From: Canna indica
Lineage: Eukaryota > Streptophyta > Magnoliopsida > Zingiberales > Cannaceae
DNA: 64,000 bases
Reading direction: 5' to 3'
Assembly (NCBI GenBank): GCA_034359265.1
Contig: CP136891.1
Span: forward strand, 45,438,001 to 45,502,000
The position numbers and the translations under genes were made by a program. Within the stretch, counting starts at the first letter, position 1. Every line of letters starts with the position of its first letter. Positions 34,550 through 44,591 of the stretch are shown here, in pieces. The notes beneath the pieces were generated by a model. It saw only the letters and a program-made list of their open reading frames with translations, had not been told where the DNA came from and ran no database searches.

Positions 34550-34993
34550 AGCGTAGGCGCATACCCTTTCCATGCTCCTAGGGTCATTCTTTCTGGGTTT
34601 CCATTTACAGATCCCTCCCCAGCCATCCATACACCCATCTGTCTCTAGGACTATATACGAACCTGGGGCTGGCAGCTCTAAATCAGGTAGCTTCTGTACA
34701 ATTTCTTTTATCTGTGCAACGAGATGGAGATTAGACTGCTTTAGTCTCTTATCTCCATGGGGTCCAATCTTGGAGTAAAGGGGTCCAAGTAAGGTTCCAA
34801 GGTTCGGAATGTACGACCTCGCGTAATTTAGTATTCCGAGCTATGACCTTAAGCCGGTCTTGCTCTTTAGCTTCTCTTCCTCAAAGCTAATTATCTTTTT
34901 AACGATATGGGGTTGCAATTTGATCTTGCTGTTGCCTATTATTGCACCTAAAAACTCAATTTCTTTAGTAGCGATTTTCATTTTAGTGGGCAG
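34550..34993 (-). pseudogene. endogenous badnavirus-like reverse transcriptase/RNase H fragment
   Basis: The minus-strand frame from about 34993 to 34550 covers 148 codons with a single stop (TAG at 34841-34843). It contains KIATKEIEFLGAIIG, LGILNYARSYIPNLG, GPLYSKIGPHGDKR, LPDLELPAPGSYIVLETDG and GWGGICKWKP. These are the thumb and connection of a caulimovirid reverse transcriptase and the start of its RNase H with the first catalytic Asp (ETDG). The match is to badnavirus-type sequences and not to gypsy or copia. The catalytic YxDD part and the rest of RNase H are missing. It abuts the previous fragment tail-to-tail, so the two polyprotein pieces have been rearranged. Only a truncated relic is present. 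Confidence 0.88.
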
Positions 34994-36131
34994 GGGTGTT
35001 TGGGTCTTGAGATGCACCAGCGGGCCCGCTAGGTGTCAGACCCCAGTTGGGTGGGACTAGCTATCCCTACCCCAAACGATGTCCGGAGACTAGTGGACCA
35101 TCCTAGTCGATGGCCCGGGATTTCTTGTTTATATCTTGATATAATGTGGTCGATCGGCCAGTGTGATTCTACCTTGTATGGTAGGGCCGGTTGTAGCCGG
35201 TATTCTTATACCATAAGTAGGCCCAAGGGCCGGATGCCGAAGGCTTGATAGGCCGAGATGGCAAGTTTTCACATATATGATTTATACGGAATGACCCATA
35301 GGATCAGTAGTCACACTAGAAAGTAACTTACCTCCCTGAATATATATTATGTTGCCTTATATGTTATGCATGAATAATTGAGGATTATGTGGAGGTTCGC
35401 TAGAATCGCTCACTGAGTCCCAAGTGGACTCACAGTTTGTTTCCTTGTTTTCTTTTGCAGAGCATGAGTAGTGATTGTAACCTGTCGGCATGGTGTAGCT
35501 AGAGGGCGGGTGGTGGTGCCATACCTCGTAGCAACATCCTTTGGTTATAGTCCAGTGTATTAGTAGTTGTTTCCTTTTCTGCACTGACAGTTGTGTTTTG
35601 GAAAAGTTTGTAAAACTTTGATATTTGAGATGTTCAGTTTGTTCCGATGATGGTTTGCTCTTTGGTTTGAATGCATATATTGTGAACTTTGAAAAACTTT
35701 AAATAAAGCTTGTGTTGAGGTTTCTTTTTCATTGATATGTTCTGGTTTCTTATTTGTCAGTGTAGACAGTAGGCTACAGGGTAGGATGTAGGCCCTGGCC
35801 GGTCACATTACCCTCAGTTGGGGTGTGACAATAACAGAATTATATCATCGAGTCAAAACTTCTCAAGAATCAAGTCATGATTGTTTAACCAAGAGTAGCA
35901 TGAACTAAGAAAATCTTCAAGCAAGAATCAACTTACATGATCAAAAATCAAATCAAGAATACTCACGGCTTCAAGATCAATCTTATTTCTTTTAAAACAT
36001 GCTCCACATCCAAAAATCACATATTTAATTCTCAGGCATGCAACAACAATCCAAGAACCTAAATAGGCAAGCAACTCAAGATATAGACTTCAAGATAAAC
36101 AAGAACTCTCACTTGGGCATTTCATTGAACA

Positions 36132-39100
36132 TGTTGGTAAAATGGCCACCCTAGAAGGGGGGTGAATAGTGTGTTAACTAATCTTATCGCCTAATTCCGA
36201 TTTTAATCATTTCTTGATTAGTTAGGCTAAGCACGATATTAATAGCAAGTGAAAGCAATAAATGTGAAGCAATTAACACAAAATAATATATCAATGCTAA
36301 CACAATTATTTATAGTGGTTCGGCCCCAATGTCTACTCCATTACCTAAGCACCCCACTTATGATTTCCAAACTGAATCCACTAAATTATGAGTAGTTTAC
36401 AATTGAGGACTTTACACCGGAAAGACCCTACATTCACCTCAAAGGCACTTCCACATCCGGAAGTATCCCGCCTTTCTATCGAGTGAGCTTTCTCACCTCA
36501 ATTCCTAAGACCTACTCATAACTTAGTTTACACAAGTGACTTTACACCTTATACACCAAGGTTACCACTTACACACAAGACCACACACTAGGTCTTCTTA
36601 CAAACTCAAGTAAATCAAATCAAAACAAAAAAAAAACACCTTAATCATAAGAAGAGAGTAAAGAAAACTTTTCACAATAAGGACACCTCTTCTTCTTGAG
36701 CCTAGCAAGCTTGAATACCCCTTCAATGAAGAACACTTGGGGATGAGGAATCAAGAGCTAGGTTTTATGGATTTGATCATGAAAGGACTTAGGAGATGCT
36801 TAGGATCACCCTTTGAGACTTGGAAGCATCAACATATGGCTAGGAATGAGTTTGGAATGAGTATTTATAACCCCCCAAACACCAAGGCTCATCAACGGGC
36901 ATTTTTTTGCCTGTTGGCGACGCCCGATCGCTTGCTAGTCGATCATTGGTCGATCGATGGATCGACCGCCCAAGCGACCACAACATTCTGCCACTTCTGG
37001 GTGCACTTCAGTCGACTGACTGGTCGACCGAATTGGCTACTGCCAATTCTTCACCACATTCGATCGATCGACCGGTCGAACGAACTTGGGCCGAGCGTGA
37101 TTTTTTCAGCCTTCTTCTTGCGCGCTTCATTTTCGGGTTCCGGCCTTCAATGTGCGTCAACTTGGAGAGCTTTCCATGTGTTCTTTAGACTCGTCCAAGA
37201 TGTCTTTGGTGCATACGTCGAACTTCGAGAGATTTCCACGACGAAACCGAACGCGTCGATCAATGTCTTTCCAATTTTTTGATTTCTTCAATATTTTCGA
37301 TCGAGGACATCAAGTGCTAATCGATATGGAACCTGAAAATATTTCTCAATGAAACATTATTTCCATTTTTGTTATCATCAAAACCGAGATTAAGACAAAG
37401 GTAGAAAACCTTAGGCCAACAATCTCCCCATTTTTAATGATGACAAACATCCTTAAGAAAATATATATATTAAAGCACAAAGGATATTAACTAAGTGATT
37501 TCTCCCCCTATCAACATGCATATCTATGGAAATAAACTCCCCCTATTTATATGCATGGGTTTCCTATATTTTCTTCCCTTTTACCTATATTTTTCTTCCC
37601 CTTTTGACATCAATCAAAAAGAGCAAGAAAAATCAATGTAGTCAAAGTTGAGACTCTAAAATTATTTTTCATTAAACATGAAAATCTCAATCAAAGGGAT
37701 GAAAAACAAATATTTGATATGAGACTAATCAATACATGATATCAAAGAATGATAGATAGAATCCAAAACTAGGAATCATGTATACACTCAAGTATGGATA
37801 TTTTCGTAAGTATGAGTTCTTTTTCATGATATTTTTAGATTTCATTCAAACTTTTAAAATATCAAGATATGGTCATGTAAAACATGTATATCAAGTTTGA
37901 AGTGAAACTAATGTCATTTACCTAATATTTCAACTTAGCATGATTTCAATCAAAAAATAAGCATGTTAACATGAAATTGCTAAGTATCAATTTTTATCCT
38001 TTACTCATGGTTTCCAAACTTAGACACATATACACCTAACATGAGTAAATCTAAACATGTTTGTGAAATTTGGTTTCAAAATGAGATATCTAAGTCAAAT
38101 TGTTGACTTAGGTCAAACTTTTTCAACTTTGAGTCCCCTAAGAAGATCTACACATGAATTTTCAACTCTAAACACCTAGAAGCATGTCATGTGTATATCT
38201 AAAAATGTTTCATGAGTTTGTACTTAAAAAGTAAGTCTCTAATGACAAGTTCTAACCTAGGGCAATTTCACTCAATGAAAATTTGCCTAAGTACTAAGAA
38301 TTTTTCAATTCATGAGATTTCAATCATTTTTCATATTATTTCAATCATGAGTATAGAGACATCAATCGAACATGAAAATTGAGATATTGAACTAGAAATA
38401 TGCAATAACCAAAGACATACCTCATCTTTGCGAATTTAGTCAAACTTTTTATTTTTTATTGACATAGCATTCCATTCTTAATTACCCATAACTTGCAAGT
38501 ATACTTCATAAATAGAAAATCAAATCAAATCTACATGCAAGCTATCAAACTAAATAGCGAAGTAAAGAAAACTAAGCAACATTTTCTAAACTCAACTTCA
38601 CTAAATAGCATAGATTCATTTTCAAATAAATCATTCATGATAACAAAATGAATCAAGAGATCTCAAAATATGAAATATTTGAAAAATACGATCTCCAACC
38701 CTTCTTATTGGTTGAAAATCGAAAGTCCACAATGAGCCTATGATTTAGAACGGCAAGGTCGCTTAGGCCCATTATAGGCCACATAGGTCTCTGAAGAGAT
38801 TGGGAAATCAAAAACAAAAATCAATTTTCAAGTCACATCGTGAGCGGGCAAAACCAACTCAAATTTAACTAGTATCATAACTCCAACTTTAAGATGACAA
38901 GAAATATAAAGGAGGTGATACTAAACATACATAGATGTCAATTTTCATACCTATGACATCAGGATGGCTTGAAGTTGCAACCAAAGATGGATTCTTCATT
39001 AATGTCCATGGTCAACTTCAATTCTTCAATTTCCTTTACCCTTGTGTGGTTGCTTCCCCTACAAAAGAGCATGAGACATTTGGTACCCAAATGACTTTGG

Positions 39101-41771
39101 GTCCTTGGGGGTTAGAGGGCTTAGCTACCCAAAGTGTCTTAACATCACTTGGATTCATATTTAAATTCATCTTAAATATAGCATGCCCGTAAACACCACA
39201 ACAAAAACAATGACCTTGAAATTCTTTCTTTTTGTTATTTTTGTGAACATGAGGTCTAAAGTTAGAATGCTTGACATGAGGAGGATGATGTGTATGAGCA
39301 TTCTTAGAGGATACATATTTCTTTCTAGGATTTCTAAAAGATGAAACATTAGATAAATTACTAGTTTTCCTACTCAAGAAAATAACCTCATTTTTCAAGA
39401 CATTAATGGATTTGTTTAGGGCTTGCATTTGAGATTTCATCATACGATTCTCATTTTTCAAAGTCTCATTCTCAAATTTGAAATCATTTTTTAAATCATT
39501 TTCTCTAGATTTCATTATAGATTTCAAATCATCATTTTCAAGTTTCAAAGCTTTAAACTCAAGTTCTAAATTATCATGACATGAATCAAATGACTTAGAC
39601 TTAAACTTTTCATTTTCTAGTTTGAACTCATGCAAATGAGAATTAAGCCTTATATTTTCTTTCTTCAACATTTTATTCTCCTTATCTTTCTTAACAAGCA
39701 AGACATACATTTTCCTACACTCATCTAATAATTCATCATAAGGCATATCATGAGAACTAGATGAGTTAATACTATCATTATCATTATCATGACTAGATGA
39801 ATAAGAGTACCTCATTTTTTGCATCCATGAGGCTAACTTTGGAAGTGACTTCATAGTCATGGCTAGAGGGTGCTTCAAGTGAGTGAGAGGTGGAGGTGGA
39901 AGCACTTGACCTCTTCCTTGCTTTGTTCTTCATGCTTGGACAGTTTTTCTTCACATGCCCCTTTTCTTTGCAAGCATGACAGATTAATTTTCTTTTTCGG
40001 CTCTTGGAGCTACTTCTTTGACTAGAAGAGCTATGAGCATCAAAACCAAGATTAGGGGTAGGTGAATGACCATTGTCATCACTACCTTCATTAAATGTAC
40101 CAATTTATTCGGTTTTAGCATGATCGTATAAAACATTCAAACTAGCCCATAGAGCAATGCATGACTTTTCCAAGAATTCCATTTGGTAAGGTGCAAAGAA
40201 TACAATTCAATGGCATCTCCATTATACTTAAACATTTTCTTATCTAATTCACTCCAAGCATGCATGTCAACCTTAGATTCAATGAATTCTAGTCTTAACA
40301 TGTTAAAGACATCAAAACCCTTAGTCTTTAAATATGTGTACATCCTGTATTTCCAAAGACCAAAGTTTGAGGCATCGAACCTAGGAGGTGAAGACGCTAA
40401 ACTCTCTAGTGCCATTTTTCGGATCAAGAGACGATGTAGAGGAGATGGTGAAATCTCAATCTACGACCCGCTCTGATACCAATTATTGGTGAAATGGCCA
40501 CACTAGAGGGGGTGAATAGTGAGTTAACTAATCTTATTGCCTAATTCCGATTTTAATCATTTCTTGATTAGTTAGGCTAAGCACGATATTAATAGCAAAC
40601 GGAAGCAATAGATATGAAGCAATTAACACAAAACAATATATCAATGCTAACACAATTATTTATAGTGGTTCGGCCCCAATGCCTACTCTACTACCTAAGC
40701 ACATTGCTTAGGATTTCCAAACTAAATCCATTAAATTATGAGTAGCTTACAATTGAGGACTTTATACCGGAAAGACCCTACACTCACCTCGAAGGCACTT
40801 CCACACCCGGAAGTATCCCGCCTTCCTACCAAGTGAGCTTTCCCACCTCAATTCCTAAGACCTACTCCTAACTTAGTTTACACAAGTGGCTTTACACCTT
40901 CTACACCAAGGTTACCACTTACACACAAGACCACACACTAGGTCTTCTTACAAACTCAAGTAAATCAAATCAAAATAAAATAAAAACACCTTCATCACAA
41001 GAAGAGAGTAAAAAGAACTTTTCACAATAAGGACACCTCTTCTTCTTGAGCCTAGCAAGCTTGAATACCCCTTCAATGAAGAACTCTTGGGGATGAGGGA
41101 TCAAGAGCTAGGTTTTATGGATTTGATCATGAAAGGACTTAGGAGATGCTTAGGATCACTCTTTGAGACTTGGAAGCATCAACATAAGGCTAGGAATGAG
41201 TTTGGGATGGGTATTTATAACCCCCCAAACACCAAGGCTCGTCAACGGGCATTTTTTTGCCCGTTGGCGACGCCCGATCACTTGTTAATCGATGGTCGGT
41301 CGACCGATGGATCGATCGCCCAAGCGATCGCGGCATTCTACCGCTTCTGGGCGCACTTCGGTCGACCGACTGGTTGATCGAATTGGCTACTACCAATTTT
41401 TTACCATATTCGATCGATCGACCGGTCGACCGAACCTGGGCTGAGCTTGATTTTTTCAGCCTTCTTCTTGCTTGCTTCATTTTTGGATTTCGGCCTTCAA
41501 TATGCGTCAACTTGGAGAGCTTTCCATGTGTTCTTTAGACTCGTCCAATACGTCTTTGGTGCATACATCGAACTTTAAGAGATTTCCACGATGAACCCGA
41601 ATGCATCGATTAATGTCCTTTTAATTTTCCAATTTCTTCAATATTTTTGATCGAGGACATTAAGTGCTTATTGATATAGAACCTGAAAATATTTCTCAAT
41701 GAAACATTAGTTACATGTTTGTTATCATCAAAATCGAGATTAAGACCAAGGTAGAAAATCTTAGGCCAACA
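36132..41771 (-). mobile_element. complete family A element (A5), gag-only copia derivative
   Basis: Target duplication GAACA at 36127-36131 and 41772-41776 is perfect. LTRs are 36132-37421 and 40484-41771 (1290 and 1288 bp), each with TGTTGG...CCAACA-type ends; the copy at 40484 reads TATTGG. Read on the minus strand, the primer-binding site TGGTATCAGAGC (complement of 40470-40481) follows the 5' LTR. Then come a gag gene (40415-39036), about 1.6 kb of AT-rich non-coding DNA (37422-39035) and a polypurine tract ending GGGGAGAT next to the 3' LTR. No protease, integrase, reverse transcriptase or RNase H is present. This fits terminal-repeat elements with gag only (TR-GAG), mobilised by an autonomous partner. 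Confidence 0.9.
39036..40415 (-). pseudogene. gag of A5 (SIRE-like copia gag), frameshifted
   Basis: From the ATG at 40415 the protein begins MALESLASSPPRFDASNFG, then LWKYRMYTYLKTKGFDVFN and WSELDKKMFKYN, the N-terminal domain of plant copia gag (UBN2/DUF4219 type). After a frame change comes a knuckle CHACKEKGHVKKNC (about 39940-39982). The frame 39905-39036 follows with a long coiled coil rich in K, E, N and L, a second knuckle CFCCGVYGHAIF lacking the last cysteine, and the end VIWVPNVSCSFVGEATTQG. In SIRE elements that WVP segment marks the end of gag just before protease; here the frame stops. At least two frameshifts disrupt it. Confidence 0.75.
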
Positions 41772-42141
41772 GAACACCTTGAGGGAACCCTTGCTTCACC
41801 CTTGGCCGAGTACCCCTAGGGTAAACCTAGGGCTGCCGAGCCACAAAGGAAGACTCTAGGGCCCTCCTCCCACGAATCGGCATAAGAAAATGGTGATCAA
41901 ACCCACAATTCAACGAAAAATCACAAGAATCAAGAAAATGCCCAAATCAGCTCAAGATTACGAGAGAACCCAAAAAAGAAGAGGTAAAACCACTCACCTA
42001 GATTAGGAAGGAGGATTAGAGGAGAAATCCCGATCGACGGCCCTCGAATCCGGCTTCAAGAGATGGTGGATCGACTCAAAGATGGGGGGAAGAGGGGGCG
42101 GCAGCTCCACTTCAAGCCACCAGCTTGAAGAGAGGGAAAGC

Positions 42142-42143
<2 letters not shown>

Positions 42144-42172
<29 letters not shown>
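42144..42172. repeat. (GA)n microsatellite
   Basis: About fourteen GA units in the T3-2 LTR. The frames at 42003-42382 that cover it are low-complexity. Confidence 0.9.
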
Positions 42173-42175
<3 letters not shown>

Positions 42176-42279
42176 GGGGCTCGGCTTGGTGGCTCCATGA
42201 GGGGAAGGGGAGGGGCGGCTGGCTCCTCCCTTCAAGATACTTGTGCGGCTCCAATAGGGAGCCGCATACCACGGGGCGC

Positions 42280-42301
42280 GGGGGGGGGGGGGGGGGGGGG
42301 G
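42280..42301. repeat. 22-base G run
   Basis: Uninterrupted poly-G following GGGGCGC in the T3-2 LTR. T3-1 lacks it at the matching place (about 12510). The length is liable to sequencing error. Confidence 0.85.
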
Positions 42302-42670
42302 TACTCCCCTCCACAAATCTATTCCACTAACCCTCTTCTTAGCAAACCCGTATCCGCCTCAAGCCAAATCCAAACCCGCTAACCCGACTAAGCTTAAATA
42401 ATTCAATCTAACCCCATGCCCCACATCAACATAACACACATGCACACCAATGCCATACAAATTTTTAATCAAGGACATGCGACACACAATTTAAATAAAT
42501 GTATCTAACTAAGAAAAGAATCTGCACAATCCAAATTTTCTACTTACCTGAGCTCGCAAGCTCGCACCGGACCATGAGCCGACTCGGCTCGACCTCAGAC
42601 TAGTCCGCTAAACTAACAATCACGAACAAGCATACAAAAGAAACATTAATATCTAGGATATCATAGCGGG

Positions 42671-43178
42671 CAGCATCGGCGATGGGAAGAAGATTCGGTG
42701 GCGGCGCCGATAGAGAGGGAAGTAGAAGCAAGGAAAGGGGGCGGGCGCGATCATGGATGAGTTAAATAAACTTATCAGCAATGGCTCACTTATCCGTTAG
42801 AAAGCCGTTGCTGATAAATAATATCATCCGCAATAGCTACGCGGCCTTTGCACAGTTGTTGCTGATAAGTATTTTATTTTTACGCTGCGAGCGCGCCATC
42901 GAGTAAAGAGTAACAGATACATAAGCCGTAAGTAAGCCGTTGCTAATGTGATAATAACATTAGCAACGACCGACACGGCCTTTAGTCAGCCGTTGCAAAT
43001 AAGTTATTTCCGTTGCGCGCCGCGTTCGCGCCATCCTCTTCTTAGCAACGGTCCGAACAGCCGTAAATAAACCATTGCAAATATATCACATTTGCAATGG
43101 TTTGAGCAGCCGTAAGAAAGTCGTAAGTCATTGCAACAGCGTGAGCGGCCATTGCTGATTAACACATTTCTAGTAGTC
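42671..43178 (-). mobile_element. CACTA-type terminus (second copy)
   Basis: It ends TTCTAGTAGTC (43168-43178), one base from the CACTA terminus at 1491-1501. The subterminal region repeats GCCGTTGCTGATAA, GCCGTAAGTAAGCCG and AGCAACGG in both orientations, as in copy 1. The purine-rich AGAGGGAAGTAGAAGCAAGG segment also corresponds to copy 1 at about 1085. Its interior continues at 30512 and leftwards across the T3-2 insertion. Confidence 0.7.
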
Positions 43179-43578
43179 ATAGGGTTGAGTCTTATTCATG
43201 AGTCTTGTTGTAGCATGATAGTCTTGTGTAAACTCTTTGAGAGTTACTTATGTTATTCGTACTTTTGCATATGGGTGTTCATTTAGTCATGACACATTTG
43301 GTTTTCTTTATAAATGCTTTTTTGTCATATTATTGTGGTGTACGGTGTTGGTTAGGCTTCATGGTTTAGCGTAGTATTCTTGACCGGTCACACGGCTCAA
43401 AGTTTGGGGCGTCATAAAGTCATATTAGAGCATGGTTTAGGTCGTGACTGCGATAGTAGGTTGTTGGCATCGTATGAGGCATTGCTTGCGTGTTGTCATA
43501 TGGTGTGTCCTGTCCAATGGGAACGGGGAAAAGCTTGCACGCCCGACAGTATGTATGCATTTTTGTACTTAGTATTAG
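43179..43578 (+). mobile_element. T-type LTR 3' end, primer site and start of gypsy-like interior
   Basis: GACCGGTCACACGGCTC and AGTTTGGGGCGTCATA (to about 43416) match the T LTR end. GTCATATTAGAGC (43419-43431) is a decayed TGGTATCAGAGC primer site, the only T copy here with one. Interior leader sequence follows up to the TRIM LTR at 43579. Confidence 0.55.
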
Positions 43579-43745
43579 TGTAATACTCCGGTTTAGTCCC
43601 ACATCATGAGTATGTTGGATGTGGTGTTGGCTTATAAGGCTTGATGGGTGTGCTACCATCAACTTCAGCTTGAGCATTTTAATTAGGCAAATAGGTTGTC
43701 TTGTGAAGTTGATGAGTTAGTTATCCCATCAAGCGGGTCGTAACA
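43579..43745. mobile_element. small solo LTR, TRIM-like
   Basis: A 167-bp unit starting TGTAATACTCCGG and ending GGGTCGTAACA, with identical flanks ATTAG at 43574-43578 and 43746-43750. It contains TAGTCCCACATC, a phrase common at TRIM LTR starts. Size, TG...CA ends and a 5-bp duplication indicate a solo LTR of a terminal-repeat retrotransposon in miniature. Confidence 0.8.
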
Positions 43746-43849
43746 ATTAGTACTTAATGTTGTGAAATTCTTATGATTTTCTCAGACCCTAAAAGCAGGT
43801 AGTAACACTGTGTTAAGCGAGGGCAGAAGCAATTTTGTTAATTGACGAG

Positions 43850-43975
43850 GAGGCCGAGGGCGGGGCCGTGGCCGAGCGAGGACATGTAGTTCTGGAGGAG
43901 GTTGAGCAGGATTTGAGGGTAGTTCAGCTTGAGGCTCGAGTCAAGGAATTGGTTGAGGAGCTCCGTCGTGAGTGA
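43850..43975 (+). pseudogene. gypsy gag-like coiled-coil remnant
   Basis: A plus-strand frame from about 43853 reads VLEEVEQDLRVVQLEA and RVKELVEELRRE, then stops at 43971-43975. A helical segment near the start of an LTR-element interior suggests the beginning of gag of the T-type element whose primer site is at 43419. The family is not proven. Confidence 0.3.
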
Positions 43976-44059
43976 GAATTGAGGCACTAGGGTCAGCAAC
44001 AACCACCTGTTCCCCTAGCACCGACAGTTCAGATGGTAGTAAAGTTGGTTCCGCTTGTG

Positions 44060-44363
44060 GTGACAGTGATATTAGTTTTATATGCCCTAGAGCTGACGTA
44101 TGTTTCTGAATAATTCCTATAAATGGTAGTTTGTTATTCTTTTGAGCATAAGTTGTGTATGTTTATTAGAATAAGTCTAGAACATACTTGTTAGATACTT
44201 CATTCTCAAGAGTTGAGAATATGAGTAACGAAGTATTATAGTACAAGTTGTTAAAATAGTTCACGATCATAGGAATTCTAACTGGGCATTATTATTCTAG
44301 AAGATAGTCATCTCTGTCTATTTCCATGATTAGTATGAGATACTAATGAAGAGGGAGTTGTGA
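44060..44363. other. unassigned AT-rich stretch
   Basis: No open frame or repeat partner recognised. TTTTATATGCCCTAGAG at about 44074 resembles sequences at copia LTR starts, but no second copy is in the window. Confidence 0.3.
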
Positions 44364-44591
44364 TGTAAATCGAATGGTCGACACTAGAGGGGGGTGAATA
44401 ATGTATTTACTAAAATCTTTATCTTAATTTTAATTTTAATCAATTCTTGATTACTTAGGCAAATACAAATTAAACAATATGTGCGGAAACAAGTAAGTAT
44501 GACAATTAAGCAAACACAAATAGTATCAATGCAAACTCAACAATTTATAGTGGTTCCGCACCAATGCCTACTCCACTACCAAAGCACCCTG
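44364..44591 (-). mobile_element. partial family A LTR (A7), left piece
   Basis: It starts TGTAAATCGAATGG with the CACTAGAGGGGGGTGAATAA hallmark and is interrupted at 44591 by element A6. The other half is at 50429-50870. Confidence 0.8.

Larger units (their letters stand above)
32275..35830 (+). mobile_element. family T solo LTR (T5) nested in T3-2, carrying viral fragments
   Basis: It starts TGTATGACCCAGG and ends CAGTTGGGGTGTGACA. Flanks AAAAC (32270-32274) and ATAAC (35831-35835) form a 5-bp duplication with one mismatch. Without the viral insert at about 34005-34993 it is about 2.6 kb, like T3-1. Landmarks GGTCCGCCGAGAAG (33945) and GACTAGTGGACCATCCTAG (35089) match T1 at 20160 and 20370, showing that the viral segment interrupts the LTR. 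The frames 32463-32735, 32741-33043 and 35033-35248 are LTR sequence. Confidence 0.82.
30518..42665 (-). mobile_element. family T solo LTR (T3-2) split by two nested elements
   Basis: Outer ends TGTGACTCGCCAAATTCAGGG and CTAGGATATCATA correspond to those of T3-1. The 5-bp flanks GCGGG at 30513-30517 and 42666-42670 are identical although 12 kb apart, so this is one insertion. It comprises 30518-32274, 35836-36131 and 41777-42665, about 2.9 kb in total, colinear with T3-1. Inserted are T5 (32275-35830) and A5 (36132-41771). A 142-bp tandem duplication lies at 30901-31184. A GA microsatellite (42144-42172) and a 22-G run (42280-42301) are in the right part. Confidence 0.9.

Noticed and set aside
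34032..34556. Host gene for an acidic D/E-rich protein starting at the ATG
   Set aside because: The frame is open upstream of the ATG, interrupts an LTR that is continuous in relatives, abuts a clear viral reverse-transcriptase fragment, and its stop is created by the junction.
36737..37282. 181-codon open frame as a host or element gene
   Set aside because: It lies wholly inside the A5 LTR, spans the GATC/TCGA cluster, and is not kept in the other LTR copies.
42003..42382. Overlapping open frames in both strands
   Set aside because: They are driven by the (GA)n and G-run low-complexity sequence in the T3-2 LTR.
43579..43745. Cassandra LTR with a 5S rRNA promoter
   Set aside because: No 5S-like promoter block was recognised and the unit is too short.
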